Shown here: positions 26,224 to 34,082 of the stretch, piece after piece
Numbering within the stretch: position 1 is the stretch's first letter
Layout: each line of letters starts with the position of its first letter
NCBI RefSeq assembly: GCF_004345645.1
Contig: NZ_SLWS01000011.1
Span: 62,001-126,000, forward strand
Source of the DNA: Actinocrispum wychmicini
GTDB taxonomy: Bacteria > Actinomycetota > Actinomycetes > Mycobacteriales > Pseudonocardiaceae
Length of the DNA: 64,000 nucleotides
Direction: 5' to 3'
Notes under the pieces: model-generated
The model's input: only the letters and a program-made list of their open reading frames with translations
Database searches by the model: none
What the model was told of the DNA's origin: nothing
Position numbers and translations under genes: made by a program

Positions 26224-26876
26224 CGACGACCGCACGGCTGCACATGCTCGCCCAGGCGGCGCTTTGCTTCGAGCAGGCCGGGCGGCCGGCGGACGCCGCC
26301 AGGTGCCGGGATCGCGCGGGTGAGCCGGTCGCGGCGGCGGAGCTGTGGCGGGCCGCGGGCGAGGAGGCCAAGGCCGCTGACTGTTACCGGCGGGCCGGCC
26401 GGACCGGGGACGCGGCAGCGTGCCTGCTGGCCCTCGGCCGGCCGGAGGACGCGGCGGAGCTGTGGCGGGAGGCCGGCCGGCCCTTGGAAGCCGCGTGGAT
26501 CCTCGCGGTCGACGCCCGCCAGCCGCAGCGGACGCACCGGCTGGTGACCCGGATCAAGCCGGCCGGCCGAGGTGAGGAACTGCGGCTCCGCTTGACGGTC
26601 GCGCTCTGTGCGGCGCTGGAGCGGCGGCCGGAATCGCTGGTCACCGCGCTGCGGGCGGTCGAGCGGGAGTTGGCCGAGGTCACCCCGGCCAGCGAGCAGG
26701 ACAAGCTGGTGCGGTGGGCGGTGCAGGCCGCCGACCATCTCGGCCGGCCGGACCTGGCGGCGCAGGTCTTCGCGGCGGCGTACCGGTGTCGCGTGCGAGG
26801 TGTCACGGCTCGGTGGCGCGAGTGGGCCCGGTCGGCGTTGGGCGGCACCGCCGGCGTGCCGGAACGGGATCTGTGA
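26220..26876 (+). CDS. TPR-like helical-repeat protein of the fvm operon
   Basis: 218 aa made of short repeats rich in Ala, Arg and Gly: CFEQAGRPADAARC, ELWRAAGEEAKAADCYRRAG, CLLALGRPEDAAELWREAGR. The spacing is typical of TPR/SEL1-like alpha-alpha units. No catalytic residues and no TM. It should act as a binding platform. A similar repeat (KLAEAARKYWEAGQPALAAR) closes the next protein, suggesting the two contact a common partner. ATG overlaps the previous stop, and its own stop overlaps the following start (TGATG). Confidence 0.6.
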   Translation: MTTTARLHMLAQAALCFEQAGRPADAARCRDRAGEPVAAAELWRAAGEEAKAADCYRRAGRTGDAAACLLALGRPEDAAELWREAGRPLEAAWILAVDARQPQRTHRLVTRIKPAGRGEELRLRLTVALCAALERRPESLVTALRAVERELAEVTPASEQDKLVRWAVQAADHLGRPDLAAQVFAAAYRCRVRGVTARWREWARSALGGTAGVPERDL

Positions 26877-28426
26877 TGGCACTGTTCCGCAACAGGAACC
26901 GGCCGGAGGAACCACCGCCCGGCAACCCGTTCCACATCACCCCGCTGGACGAGTCCACGGCGCCGCCCCCGCCGCAGGAGGCCACGCCGACACCGGCCCC
27001 GAAGACCGCGTTCGCGGTCCGGTTCGACAGCCCCGCGGACGCGCTGACGTTCCTCGCCGCGGTCCGGGAGGACGGCGCCCGCCGGCATCCGCAGGCGTTG
27101 CGTGCCCCGGACCGGGGGATCTGGGTGGTCGTACCCGGGTACCGGCCGGCGGACGTCCAGCTGAGCTGGGCGCTCGGCGGCTTGGTGAACCTGCCGGACG
27201 GCCCCAACCTGGTGTCCCCGCGCGGGTTCCGGCACAGCTGGGACATGGTGCAGGCGTGGCCGCCGGTGTCCTGGGTGGAGCTGGCCGCCGGGGTGGTGCC
27301 CGGCGCCGGCGTGCCGGAGCAGCCGGAGGTCGTGGTGGTGACGACCGGTTCGCTGGCCCGCTGGATCATCGACCGGTTCCAGTCGTCCGATTTGGACATC
27401 CGGGTGGCGACCGTGCGGCTCAACGCGTTGTTCGTGCCGCACCCGCAGCACTGGCACGCGGTCCTGCTCCGGGTGACCGGCCGGGGCCGGGCCGTGCCCA
27501 AGGCGTTCACGTCGGCGCTGACCGGACTGCCGAACACGGTCGTGTGCCGGCTCAGTGGTGGGCAGCTGCTGATCGACCAGCGTCTGACGTTGCCGTTGCT
27601 CGACACGGAACTTGCCCGCTGGGTGCCTGACGGCCAGGAGTGGCTGCTGGCCGGGGATCTCGGCGCGTGGCAGGTCACCGAGCGCAGCACCGAGTACGTG
27701 CCGCCGCTGCGGGCGAGCAGCGCGCTGCGGCCGCCGCCGGCCCCGCCGCCCGGCCGGTTGCCCGCCGACCTGGGGATCGAGGTGTCGCTGGTCCGGGACG
27801 ACCAGCCGCACCCGGCCGACGCGCTGCTGCTCAGGGATGAGGATCTGGCGCCACTGCGGCGTTTCCTCACCGGGCATCCCGCGGCCGAGCGTGCCTTCCT
27901 CGTGCTGGGCCCGGACCGGCACCTGTACGCCGAACCGGGGCGAGCCGTGTCGGACATCCCGTTCGGCGTGCCGTTGCACCGGCTGGGGCCGGGCGCGCTG
28001 TACCAGGAGGCGGGTTACCGGCTCAAGCCGGCGTTGCCCGCGCCGGCCAGGGCTCGGCTGTTCGCCGTGGACGACCAGTCGGTCGTGGTCCTGCAGGCCG
28101 GTGAGGCGCACCGGCTGTCGTTGCGGAGCACTGTTCCGGTTTGGGCGCTGTGGCTGGGCCCCACGGTCGACGCCGATCCCGCGGCGGAACCGCTGTCGGC
28201 CGCCGCCAAGGCCGTGCTGGTGCACGTCGACGCGGCGGACGCCCGGACCGAGCCGCCGGACATCTCTGGCGACGTCCCGTCCACCGAGCAGGAGGGCCTG
28301 TACACCGAGGGGTTCCAGCTGGAACAGCAGGGCAAGCTGGCGGAGGCGGCCCGGAAGTACTGGGAGGCGGGCCAGCCGGCACTCGCCGCACGACTGTACG
28401 AACTGGCCGCGGACGCCGAACGATGA
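26876..28426 (+). CDS. large uncharacterised fvm-operon protein with C-terminal helical repeat
   Basis: 516 aa. A Pro-rich, probably disordered N-terminus (about 15-45) leads into a mixed alpha/beta region (FAVRFDSPADALTFLAAVRE, VVVVTTGSLARWIIDRF, LNTVVCRLSGGQ-like strands). A second domain with repeated Pro/Leu strands follows. The end is a TPR-like pair (EGLYTEGFQLEQQGKLAEAA). No known active site or TM. ATG 26876 follows GGGA. The WD40-vWA gene overlaps its stop. I do not recognise the domains; it probably links MoxR and vWA subunits. Confidence 0.6.
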   Translation: MALFRNRNRPEEPPPGNPFHITPLDESTAPPPPQEATPTPAPKTAFAVRFDSPADALTFLAAVREDGARRHPQALRAPDRGIWVVVPGYRPADVQLSWALGGLVNLPDGPNLVSPRGFRHSWDMVQAWPPVSWVELAAGVVPGAGVPEQPEVVVVTTGSLARWIIDRFQSSDLDIRVATVRLNALFVPHPQHWHAVLLRVTGRGRAVPKAFTSALTGLPNTVVCRLSGGQLLIDQRLTLPLLDTELARWVPDGQEWLLAGDLGAWQVTERSTEYVPPLRASSALRPPPAPPPGRLPADLGIEVSLVRDDQPHPADALLLRDEDLAPLRRFLTGHPAAERAFLVLGPDRHLYAEPGRAVSDIPFGVPLHRLGPGALYQEAGYRLKPALPAPARARLFAVDDQSVVVLQAGEAHRLSLRSTVPVWALWLGPTVDADPAAEPLSAAAKAVLVHVDAADARTEPPDISGDVPSTEQEGLYTEGFQLEQQGKLAEAARKYWEAGQPALAARLYELAADAER

Positions 28427-31400
28427 CCGCGCTGACGCGGATCGCCTCATTGCCGGTGCCGCAGTGCCGCTGTGTCCGCGTCTCCCCGGACGGCACCAGC
28501 GTGTTGACCGTCGGTGCCGGCGCGGTCCAGATGTGGGACGCGGCGAGCGGGCAGCTCGGCTGGTCGCGGCCGTGGGCGGCGATGGCCGAGTTCCCGGTCG
28601 AGGCGGTGTGGAGCGGCGGTGGCGACACGGTCACCCTGGTGGCCGACGCCCGTCTCGGCCTGCTTGACGCGTTCAGCGGGGCGGACCGGCCACTGCCCGA
28701 CGAGCTGGCGGGGCGCACTGACATCACCGCGACCGCGCTGTCGACGATCGAGCCGACCCTGGCCGTGGGCACCCAGGAAGGCATCGTGCTGCTCTGGCAA
28801 CAGGATACCGGACGGGTGCTCCGGTTGCGCGGCGGCGGGGATCCGGTGACCGCGCTGGCCTGGCGGCCGACCACGAACGAGCTGTGCGTGGCCAAGCCCC
28901 GGTCGTTGCAGCTGTGGGAGCCGGCGAACGAGGTGATGATCTCGTCGATGCACGTCGGGGACATCCACCCGCTGCGGCTGGTGTGGACCCCGGACGGCGA
29001 CCTGATCATGGTGATGGGGCTGGCCGAGGTCCGGGCGCTGAGCGCGGCGACCCGCGCGGACAGCGCGCCGCCGCTGGCCACCCGCGGCCGGCCGACCGGA
29101 CTGGGGGTCAGCCGGACCGGGGCGACCCTGCTGGTGGGCATGCCGGACGGCTCGGTCGAGTTGCTCGACCGGCGGCTGCACCGGCCGGACGTGACAGCCG
29201 GTGCCCAGGCCGCCGCGGTCATCGAAGCCGCGTGCCTGCACGTGAACGACACCGGCCTGGTCGCGGTCCGGGCCGGGCCCGATTCGGTCGGGCTGTACAC
29301 GTTGCCAGACACCCAACGTCCCGCCCGGGACCAGCACCGGACCGTCACGCTTCGCCGCTGGGCGGCCGGGGTCGCGCGGTCGGCCGGCGGGACACCGGAG
29401 GAGCCGCCACCCGCGCCCGTGCCCACCACGGTCGCCCGGAAGTCGGGCTTCGCCTGGGCCGACGACGGCTGGTACCGGCATGCCACGAACAGCGGCCGGG
29501 TCCACCGGTTCACCGGGGACGGCGGCAAGCTGTGGAAGGCGGAGGTCGGGACCGGGCCGATGGCCACCGGAGCGGGATACGTCGCGGTGGGTACGGCAGG
29601 CGACGAGATCGTCGTGTTGGACGGCACGACCGGCACACAGGTCATCACCGTCCGGGGGACTGGTGCGGCTTCCTTGTCGTCGTGCGGGATGGCGGTGGCT
29701 GTACCGAACCGGCGCGACCTGGCCGTCGTCGATCTGCTGGGGGAGCGTAGAGCGCGAAACGTCCCGGTGCCGGACCGGACAGGCGACCCGTGCTGGTCAC
29801 CGGACGGGACACTGCTGGCCGCGCCGACCGCGAACGGCGTGCTGGTGTGGGACGGCGAAAGCCTTGAGCGGCTTCGACGGCTGGACGTCGGCGCGTCCCG
29901 CCGCAGCGGTGTGCTGGCCTTCTCGCCGGACGGCGGGTATCTCGCGTTGGCCCGCTCGGACGGACCTGTCGCAATGTGGAACACCGCCACCTGGCGGGCC
30001 GAGCAGCCGACGATCCCGTCCGGGCCGTGGAGCGGCGAGGTGCTGGCCTGGTCGCCGGACTCGCGTCTGCTCGCCGTTCCCGCCCCACGGCCGATCGGCG
30101 CCGTGGACTTGTGGGACGTCCAACGCGGTCAGACCGTGATGACCATTCCGCCGGCGCCGGACGGCCGTAAGCCGGTGGTCGGCGTGTGCTGGGCTGCCGA
30201 CGGGCGGTTCGCCGTCGTCCACGACGAAGGCACGGTGGTCAGCTGGACCATCACGCTCCCAGCGCGAGCCACTGGCGAGCGTGTGCCTCCTCAACAGCTG
30301 CCCGCGCTCGTGGCCGCCACCGCCGCTGTGGGCACGATGGTCAGTGTCCCTGTCCTCGTCGACCTGTTTTCGTTGCTGCTCGGCCAAGACGCGGGACGTC
30401 TCGACGAACTCTCCCGGCATCCCGGTGTGACGATGCTGCGCGGGTTGCGTTGGCCCGCCGACGCCGTCGTCGGTCTCGCCGTGCTCGTCGCCGCCGGACT
30501 GCCCGCGGCCGAGGACACGCTGCCGCCCGACCAGGCCACCCAGGAGGAGCTGCACGCCGCGGTCGAGCAGGCGATGGAAGGCGTGTCAACGGTTTCGCAG
30601 GCGTACGAACCGCCGATGGCCGCGCTGTTGGTCGAACTCGACCGGATCGACGACTCCGTGATCGTCCTCGCGACACTGCTCGGTCCGGACGCGGTGGCGG
30701 CCGCGCCGGACGTGCTCGCCCGGGTGCGCAGTCAGAGCTTCGGCGGCTGGTCGTTGGCGCCGCGCCAACAACGTCTGCTTGGCCTGCGATCCATGCTCCG
30801 CGCCGACGGCAGGTCCCAGGGCCACGGCGTGGGCGACACCCGGGCCGGCATCGCCCGGCACGGGGAACTGCCGTCGCTGCTGCCTTCCCAGCTCGCGTCG
30901 CCGCGCGAAGTGTTGGCCGCCAAGATGTCCCGCGACGAACTGCTCTTCCGGACCCGGCAGGGCGGACTCGCCGTGGAGGCACAGCCGGTGGTGCTGGTCG
31001 TCGACGACACCGCGGCCGCGTTCGGCACGGTCGGCGTGACCTTGCGGATCGTCGCCAATCTCCTCGCCGGCATGGCGATCCGGCAACGTCGCCGGTGCGC
31101 GTTGGTGTTGCTCGGATCCGCGGATGTCACGTTCCTGGCCGAGATGGCGGATCTCGTCCATTTGTGGGCCGGCGGCAGTGTGGAACGCCCGAACCTGCCG
31201 GCGGCCCTGGCCGCCGCCGGGACAGCCGCCGCGCAGCTCAGCGACGTCCTCGGTGGACTGCCCCGGCTGGTGGTGTTGACCCACCCGTACCTGGACTGCC
31301 CCACCCGCCCCGGCCTGCACGTCATCCGGGTGCACTATCCGGGGCTGCCGACCGGCGACCCCGCGCCGCGAACCCATGTGCTGGCGCCGGCGGCGGGCCC

Positions 31401-31449
31401 GGCGGAGATCCACGAGGTGATCGGCGCGGTCCTCACCGACCGCACGTAG
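28423..31449 (+). CDS. beta-propeller plus vWA-like protein, last gene of the fvm operon
   Basis: 1008 aa. The first about 620 residues contain WD40-like blades (VRVSPDGTSVLTVGAGAVQM, CWSPDGTLLAAPTANGVLVW, LAFSPDGGYLALARSDGPVA, LAWSPDSRLLAVPAPRPIGA). A helical middle follows. From about residue 850 there is a vWA-like Rossmann domain: VVLVVDDTAAAFG holds the first metal-site strand, but the consensus DxSxS is changed to DDTAA, so the MIDAS may be altered. vWA proteins partner MoxR ATPases, so this is the expected effector or adaptor of the system. The stop lies 6 nt from the end of a convergent small gene. Confidence 0.75.
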   Translation: MTALTRIASLPVPQCRCVRVSPDGTSVLTVGAGAVQMWDAASGQLGWSRPWAAMAEFPVEAVWSGGGDTVTLVADARLGLLDAFSGADRPLPDELAGRTDITATALSTIEPTLAVGTQEGIVLLWQQDTGRVLRLRGGGDPVTALAWRPTTNELCVAKPRSLQLWEPANEVMISSMHVGDIHPLRLVWTPDGDLIMVMGLAEVRALSAATRADSAPPLATRGRPTGLGVSRTGATLLVGMPDGSVELLDRRLHRPDVTAGAQAAAVIEAACLHVNDTGLVAVRAGPDSVGLYTLPDTQRPARDQHRTVTLRRWAAGVARSAGGTPEEPPPAPVPTTVARKSGFAWADDGWYRHATNSGRVHRFTGDGGKLWKAEVGTGPMATGAGYVAVGTAGDEIVVLDGTTGTQVITVRGTGAASLSSCGMAVAVPNRRDLAVVDLLGERRARNVPVPDRTGDPCWSPDGTLLAAPTANGVLVWDGESLERLRRLDVGASRRSGVLAFSPDGGYLALARSDGPVAMWNTATWRAEQPTIPSGPWSGEVLAWSPDSRLLAVPAPRPIGAVDLWDVQRGQTVMTIPPAPDGRKPVVGVCWAADGRFAVVHDEGTVVSWTITLPARATGERVPPQQLPALVAATAAVGTMVSVPVLVDLFSLLLGQDAGRLDELSRHPGVTMLRGLRWPADAVVGLAVLVAAGLPAAEDTLPPDQATQEELHAAVEQAMEGVSTVSQAYEPPMAALLVELDRIDDSVIVLATLLGPDAVAAAPDVLARVRSQSFGGWSLAPRQQRLLGLRSMLRADGRSQGHGVGDTRAGIARHGELPSLLPSQLASPREVLAAKMSRDELLFRTRQGGLAVEAQPVVLVVDDTAAAFGTVGVTLRIVANLLAGMAIRQRRRCALVLLGSADVTFLAEMADLVHLWAGGSVERPNLPAALAAAGTAAAQLSDVLGGLPRLVVLTHPYLDCPTRPGLHVIRVHYPGLPTGDPAPRTHVLAPAAGPAEIHEVIGAVLTDRT

Positions 31450-31455
31450 TTTCGG

Positions 31456-31668
31456 TCAGCCGCAGAGCATCTGCTCGATGTCGTCGTCCGGGCCGAGCCG
31501 GTTGAGGATCTCTTCGAGGACCTCGGGCCGGAAGGCGTCACCGAGGATCTCCACGCCGTCCTTGCCGACCGAGATGCGCATCCGGACCAGCCGTCCGTCC
31601 GGGTGGTTCGGGTAGTCCTCCGGCTGGATGAGGTCGGGCAGGTGCTCGACGAACCGGAACTCGCTCAC
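31456..31668 (-). CDS. 70-aa protein ending in Cys-Gly, next to a radical SAM gene
   Basis: 70 aa. The N-terminal 20 residues are polar (FVEHLPDLIQPEDYPNHPDG). The rest reads strand-turn-strand-helix (LVRMRISVGKDGVEILG, RPEVLEEILNRLG), and the chain ends QMLCG. The GTG start follows AAGG, which overlaps the TAA of the radical SAM gene, so the two are coupled. Two readings: a substrate or precursor peptide of the radical SAM enzyme, or a minimal ubiquitin-like modifier with C-terminal Gly for the neighbouring E1/E2 system. It lies on the opposite strand to that operon. No homologue can be named. Confidence 0.6.
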   Translation of the reverse strand: MSEFRFVEHLPDLIQPEDYPNHPDGRLVRMRISVGKDGVEILGDAFRPEVLEEILNRLGPDDDIEQMLCG

Positions 31669-31671
31669 GCC

Positions 31672-32670
31672 TTACCAACGCCCTTCGATCGCGGTACCGC
31701 AGTCCGGGCACCGTCCGGCGACGATCCTGTTCTCCCGCAACGACCATACTCCCCGGCTCAGCACTGTGGAACCGCACTTCGGGCACCGGGTGGCCCGGCC
31801 GTCGTCGCCGAGGGCCCGTTCGACGTAGACGTACTTCAACCCGGCCGCCCGACCTGCGGCGACCGCGTCGGCGATGTCGTCGGGCGACGTCGGATCCTCG
31901 TCGCGCATCCGGTACGCGGGGGTGAATCGCACCAAATGCCAAGGGATTTCGGTGCTGATACCGGCGAGTACGTCGGCAACGCGCGCAGGCTCGGTCACGC
32001 CGGGGATGATCGGCGTCGACACCTCCACCCACGTGCCGTGCTCCCGGAAAAGCCCGATGGTCTCGATGACGGGCCGCACGGATCCCCCGGTGAGCCGCCG
32101 GTGGGACTGCTCGTCCACGCCCTTGAGGTCGATGTTCACCGCGGCGACCGCGGGCGCTGTCAGGGCCACCGCTTCAGGAGTGAGAAAACCGTTGCTCTTC
32201 CAGACAATCTCGACACCCACGTCCCGACCGAGGCGCGCCAGTTCGAGCGTCAGTTCAGGCGCCAACGAAGGCTCGGTGTAGGACAACGCCACGTTCCCGC
32301 CCATCGCCGCGGCTTGGCCGACGATGTCCGCGGGGTCGACCGCGTTCGCGTTCCACACCGACTCGTCGTCCCGACCGTACTGCGAGATCCGGAAGTTGAC
32401 GCAGTAGTCACACCGGAACGAACACCCCGGAGCGGCCAGGGTGACCGTGGAAGTCCCTGGGCGGTAGTGAAAGAAAGGCTTGCGCTCCACGGTGTCCACA
32501 TGCGCGACGGACGACGCGAACGTCGCCGTCTCCAACCCGCCGTCCGCCGAACCGCGCCGCACCTTGCACGCGCCGACCTGCCCATGGCCGAGTACACAGT
32601 GATGGGGACAGAGACGACACCGCACGCCTCGTTCAGTGACCTCGCCGAGCACCGCCGGCACCCATTCCAC
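31672..32670 (-). CDS. AmrS-like radical SAM enzyme (AmmeMemoRadiSam type)
   Basis: 332 aa. The radical SAM cluster motif is APGCSFRCDYCVNF (CxxxCxxC). It is preceded by an N-terminal Cys cluster RCRLCPHHCVLGHGQVGAC and followed by C-terminal zinc-ribbon Cys pairs (CPKCGSTV, CPDCGTAI). This N-terminal plus SAM arrangement is that of AmrS/PflA-like enzymes of AmmeMemoRadiSam systems. No Memo or AMMECR1 gene is in the window. GTG 32670 is the only start in front of the Cys cluster. The downstream 70-aa gene is coupled, so that small protein is the likely substrate or partner. An AAA ATPase gene diverges from it. Confidence 0.8.
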   Translation of the reverse strand: MEWVPAVLGEVTERGVRCRLCPHHCVLGHGQVGACKVRRGSADGGLETATFASSVAHVDTVERKPFFHYRPGTSTVTLAAPGCSFRCDYCVNFRISQYGRDDESVWNANAVDPADIVGQAAAMGGNVALSYTEPSLAPELTLELARLGRDVGVEIVWKSNGFLTPEAVALTAPAVAAVNIDLKGVDEQSHRRLTGGSVRPVIETIGLFREHGTWVEVSTPIIPGVTEPARVADVLAGISTEIPWHLVRFTPAYRMRDEDPTSPDDIADAVAAGRAAGLKYVYVERALGDDGRATRCPKCGSTVLSRGVWSLRENRIVAGRCPDCGTAIEGRW

Positions 32671-32751
32671 CGCGCGGATTCTACCCGCTGAGCCGTTCCC
32701 GCCGGCGATATTGCGTTGTCGAATCCGTCGTGGATCGGGATCATCTTCGGT

Positions 32752-33870
32752 GTGTCACAGCAGTTGCATGTTCTGCGGAACGTCATTCAGCCAGACCCGG
32801 CCTCGGTGCTGCCGGTCCGGCTGCAGTTCGACGACGCCGACTCACCGATCGACGTGCTCGACGCGTTGCTGATCGCGCGGTTCGCCGCCGGCGAGCACAA
32901 GGCCGCGCACACCAAGTCCCTGAAGCGGGTGCGGGCGGAGGCTTCGTTGCTGCCCGTCGGGGCCACGGTGATCCGGACCGTCCAGGACGAGAACCGCAAC
33001 GCTGTCCTCGCCGTCGGCGAAGGGTGGGTGGCGCTCACCTTGCTGTGGCGGGAGAACCGGAACGGCTCGGTGACGGTCACCGCCGTCGACGACGAGTTGG
33101 CGGCGCGGGTGCTCGCCCAGGCGACCGACGGGGTCGAAGAGCCGCCCACCGAGGAGCAGGGCCAGGTCACCATGGGCTTCTGGCACCTCGGCGACCACGG
33201 CCCCCGCCGGCGCACCCGCGAGATCGACGCGCCGACATGGCCGGAGATCAGCCGCAACTACCCGTCGAACGCCGCCGGCGCGATCGAGCAGCTGATGGCG
33301 ATGCGGCCGGGCAAGCTGGCCGGTCGCCTGATGCTCCTGCACGGCCCGCCTGGCACGGGTAAGACGACTGTGCTGCGTGCGCTCGCGCAGGCGTGGCGCG
33401 AATGGTGCGAAGTGGACTGTGTGCTCGATCCGGAACGGCTGTTCGGGAGTCCGACGTACCTGATGGACGTGGCTGTCAGCGACAACTCCGACGACAAGAA
33501 GGAGTGGCGGCTGCTGATCCTGGAAGACTGCGACGAACTGATCAGCGGGGACGCCAAGCAGTCCACCGGGCAGGCGTTGTCGCGGCTGCTGAACCTCACC
33601 GACGGGTTGCTCGGCCAGGGCTGCCGGACGCTCGTCGCGATCACCACCAACGAGGACCTGTCCCGGCTGCACCCGGCGGTCACCCGCCCGGGACGCTGCC
33701 TGGCGCAGATCGAGGTCGGCGCCATGCCGCGGCACGAGGCCGAGGCGTGGCTGGGCCGGCCCGGGGTCGGCCCGGAAGGGGCGACGCTGGCGGAGTTGTT
33801 CGCACTGCGCAACAACTTGGCGCCGGTGGTGGCCGAGGTGGACGACATGCCCACGGGGATGTACCTCTAG
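32752..33870 (+). CDS. AAA ATPase, DUF5925-type
   Basis: 372 aa from GTG 32752; TTG 32716 in the same frame is possible. N-terminal domain LPVRLQFDDADSPIDVLDAL resembles DUF5925. The AAA core has Walker A GPPGTGKT, Walker B LLILEDCDEL, sensor ITTNEDLSRLHPAVTRPGRC and a C-terminal lid. Divergent from the radical SAM gene with about 80 nt between starts, so the two may share regulation. The stop TAG (33868-33870) is provided by the CTAG end of hairpin element copy 2. Function unknown; it may remodel or activate the peptide product. Confidence 0.78.
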   Translation: MSQQLHVLRNVIQPDPASVLPVRLQFDDADSPIDVLDALLIARFAAGEHKAAHTKSLKRVRAEASLLPVGATVIRTVQDENRNAVLAVGEGWVALTLLWRENRNGSVTVTAVDDELAARVLAQATDGVEEPPTEEQGQVTMGFWHLGDHGPRRRTREIDAPTWPEISRNYPSNAAGAIEQLMAMRPGKLAGRLMLLHGPPGTGKTTVLRALAQAWREWCEVDCVLDPERLFGSPTYLMDVAVSDNSDDKKEWRLLILEDCDELISGDAKQSTGQALSRLLNLTDGLLGQGCRTLVAITTNEDLSRLHPAVTRPGRCLAQIEVGAMPRHEAEAWLGRPGVGPEGATLAELFALRNNLAPVVAEVDDMPTGMYL

Positions 33871-34036
33871 TGGCCCGTCTACCAAGGTTCGCCGGGTTTC
33901 TCGACGGCCCAGCTTCCCGCTGACCGCACGGCCGAACCGGGCGAGTACGCCCGGTACGAGCCCGGTCCGGCCGCACGCCCAGCGGAAACCTGGATCCGCC
34001 GAATAAACCCAGCAACCTTGGTAGACGAGCCACTAG
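33867..34036 (-). repeat. 170-bp long-hairpin element, copy 2
   Basis: The outer arms (33867-33889 and 34014-34036, both ending in CTAG) pair at 22 of 23 positions. Compared with copy 1 the outer arm changes from TGCTGTGACCGGGTAGG to TGGCTCGTCTACCAAGG (minus-strand reading), with matching changes in the other arm. The inner stem changes from GGAAGG/CCTTTC to GGACCGGG/CCCGGTTC, again paired. Interior blocks are nearly identical to copy 1. The odd pair is G.U in both copies when read on this strand. The element starts 46 nt after the stop of the minus-strand gene ending at 34083. Its far CTAG gives the stop of the convergent AAA ATPase. Confidence 0.85.
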
Positions 34037-34082
34037 GAACGTGCTCCCGGCCGGCGACAGCCGCCGGCCGGGAGTCGCGGCG

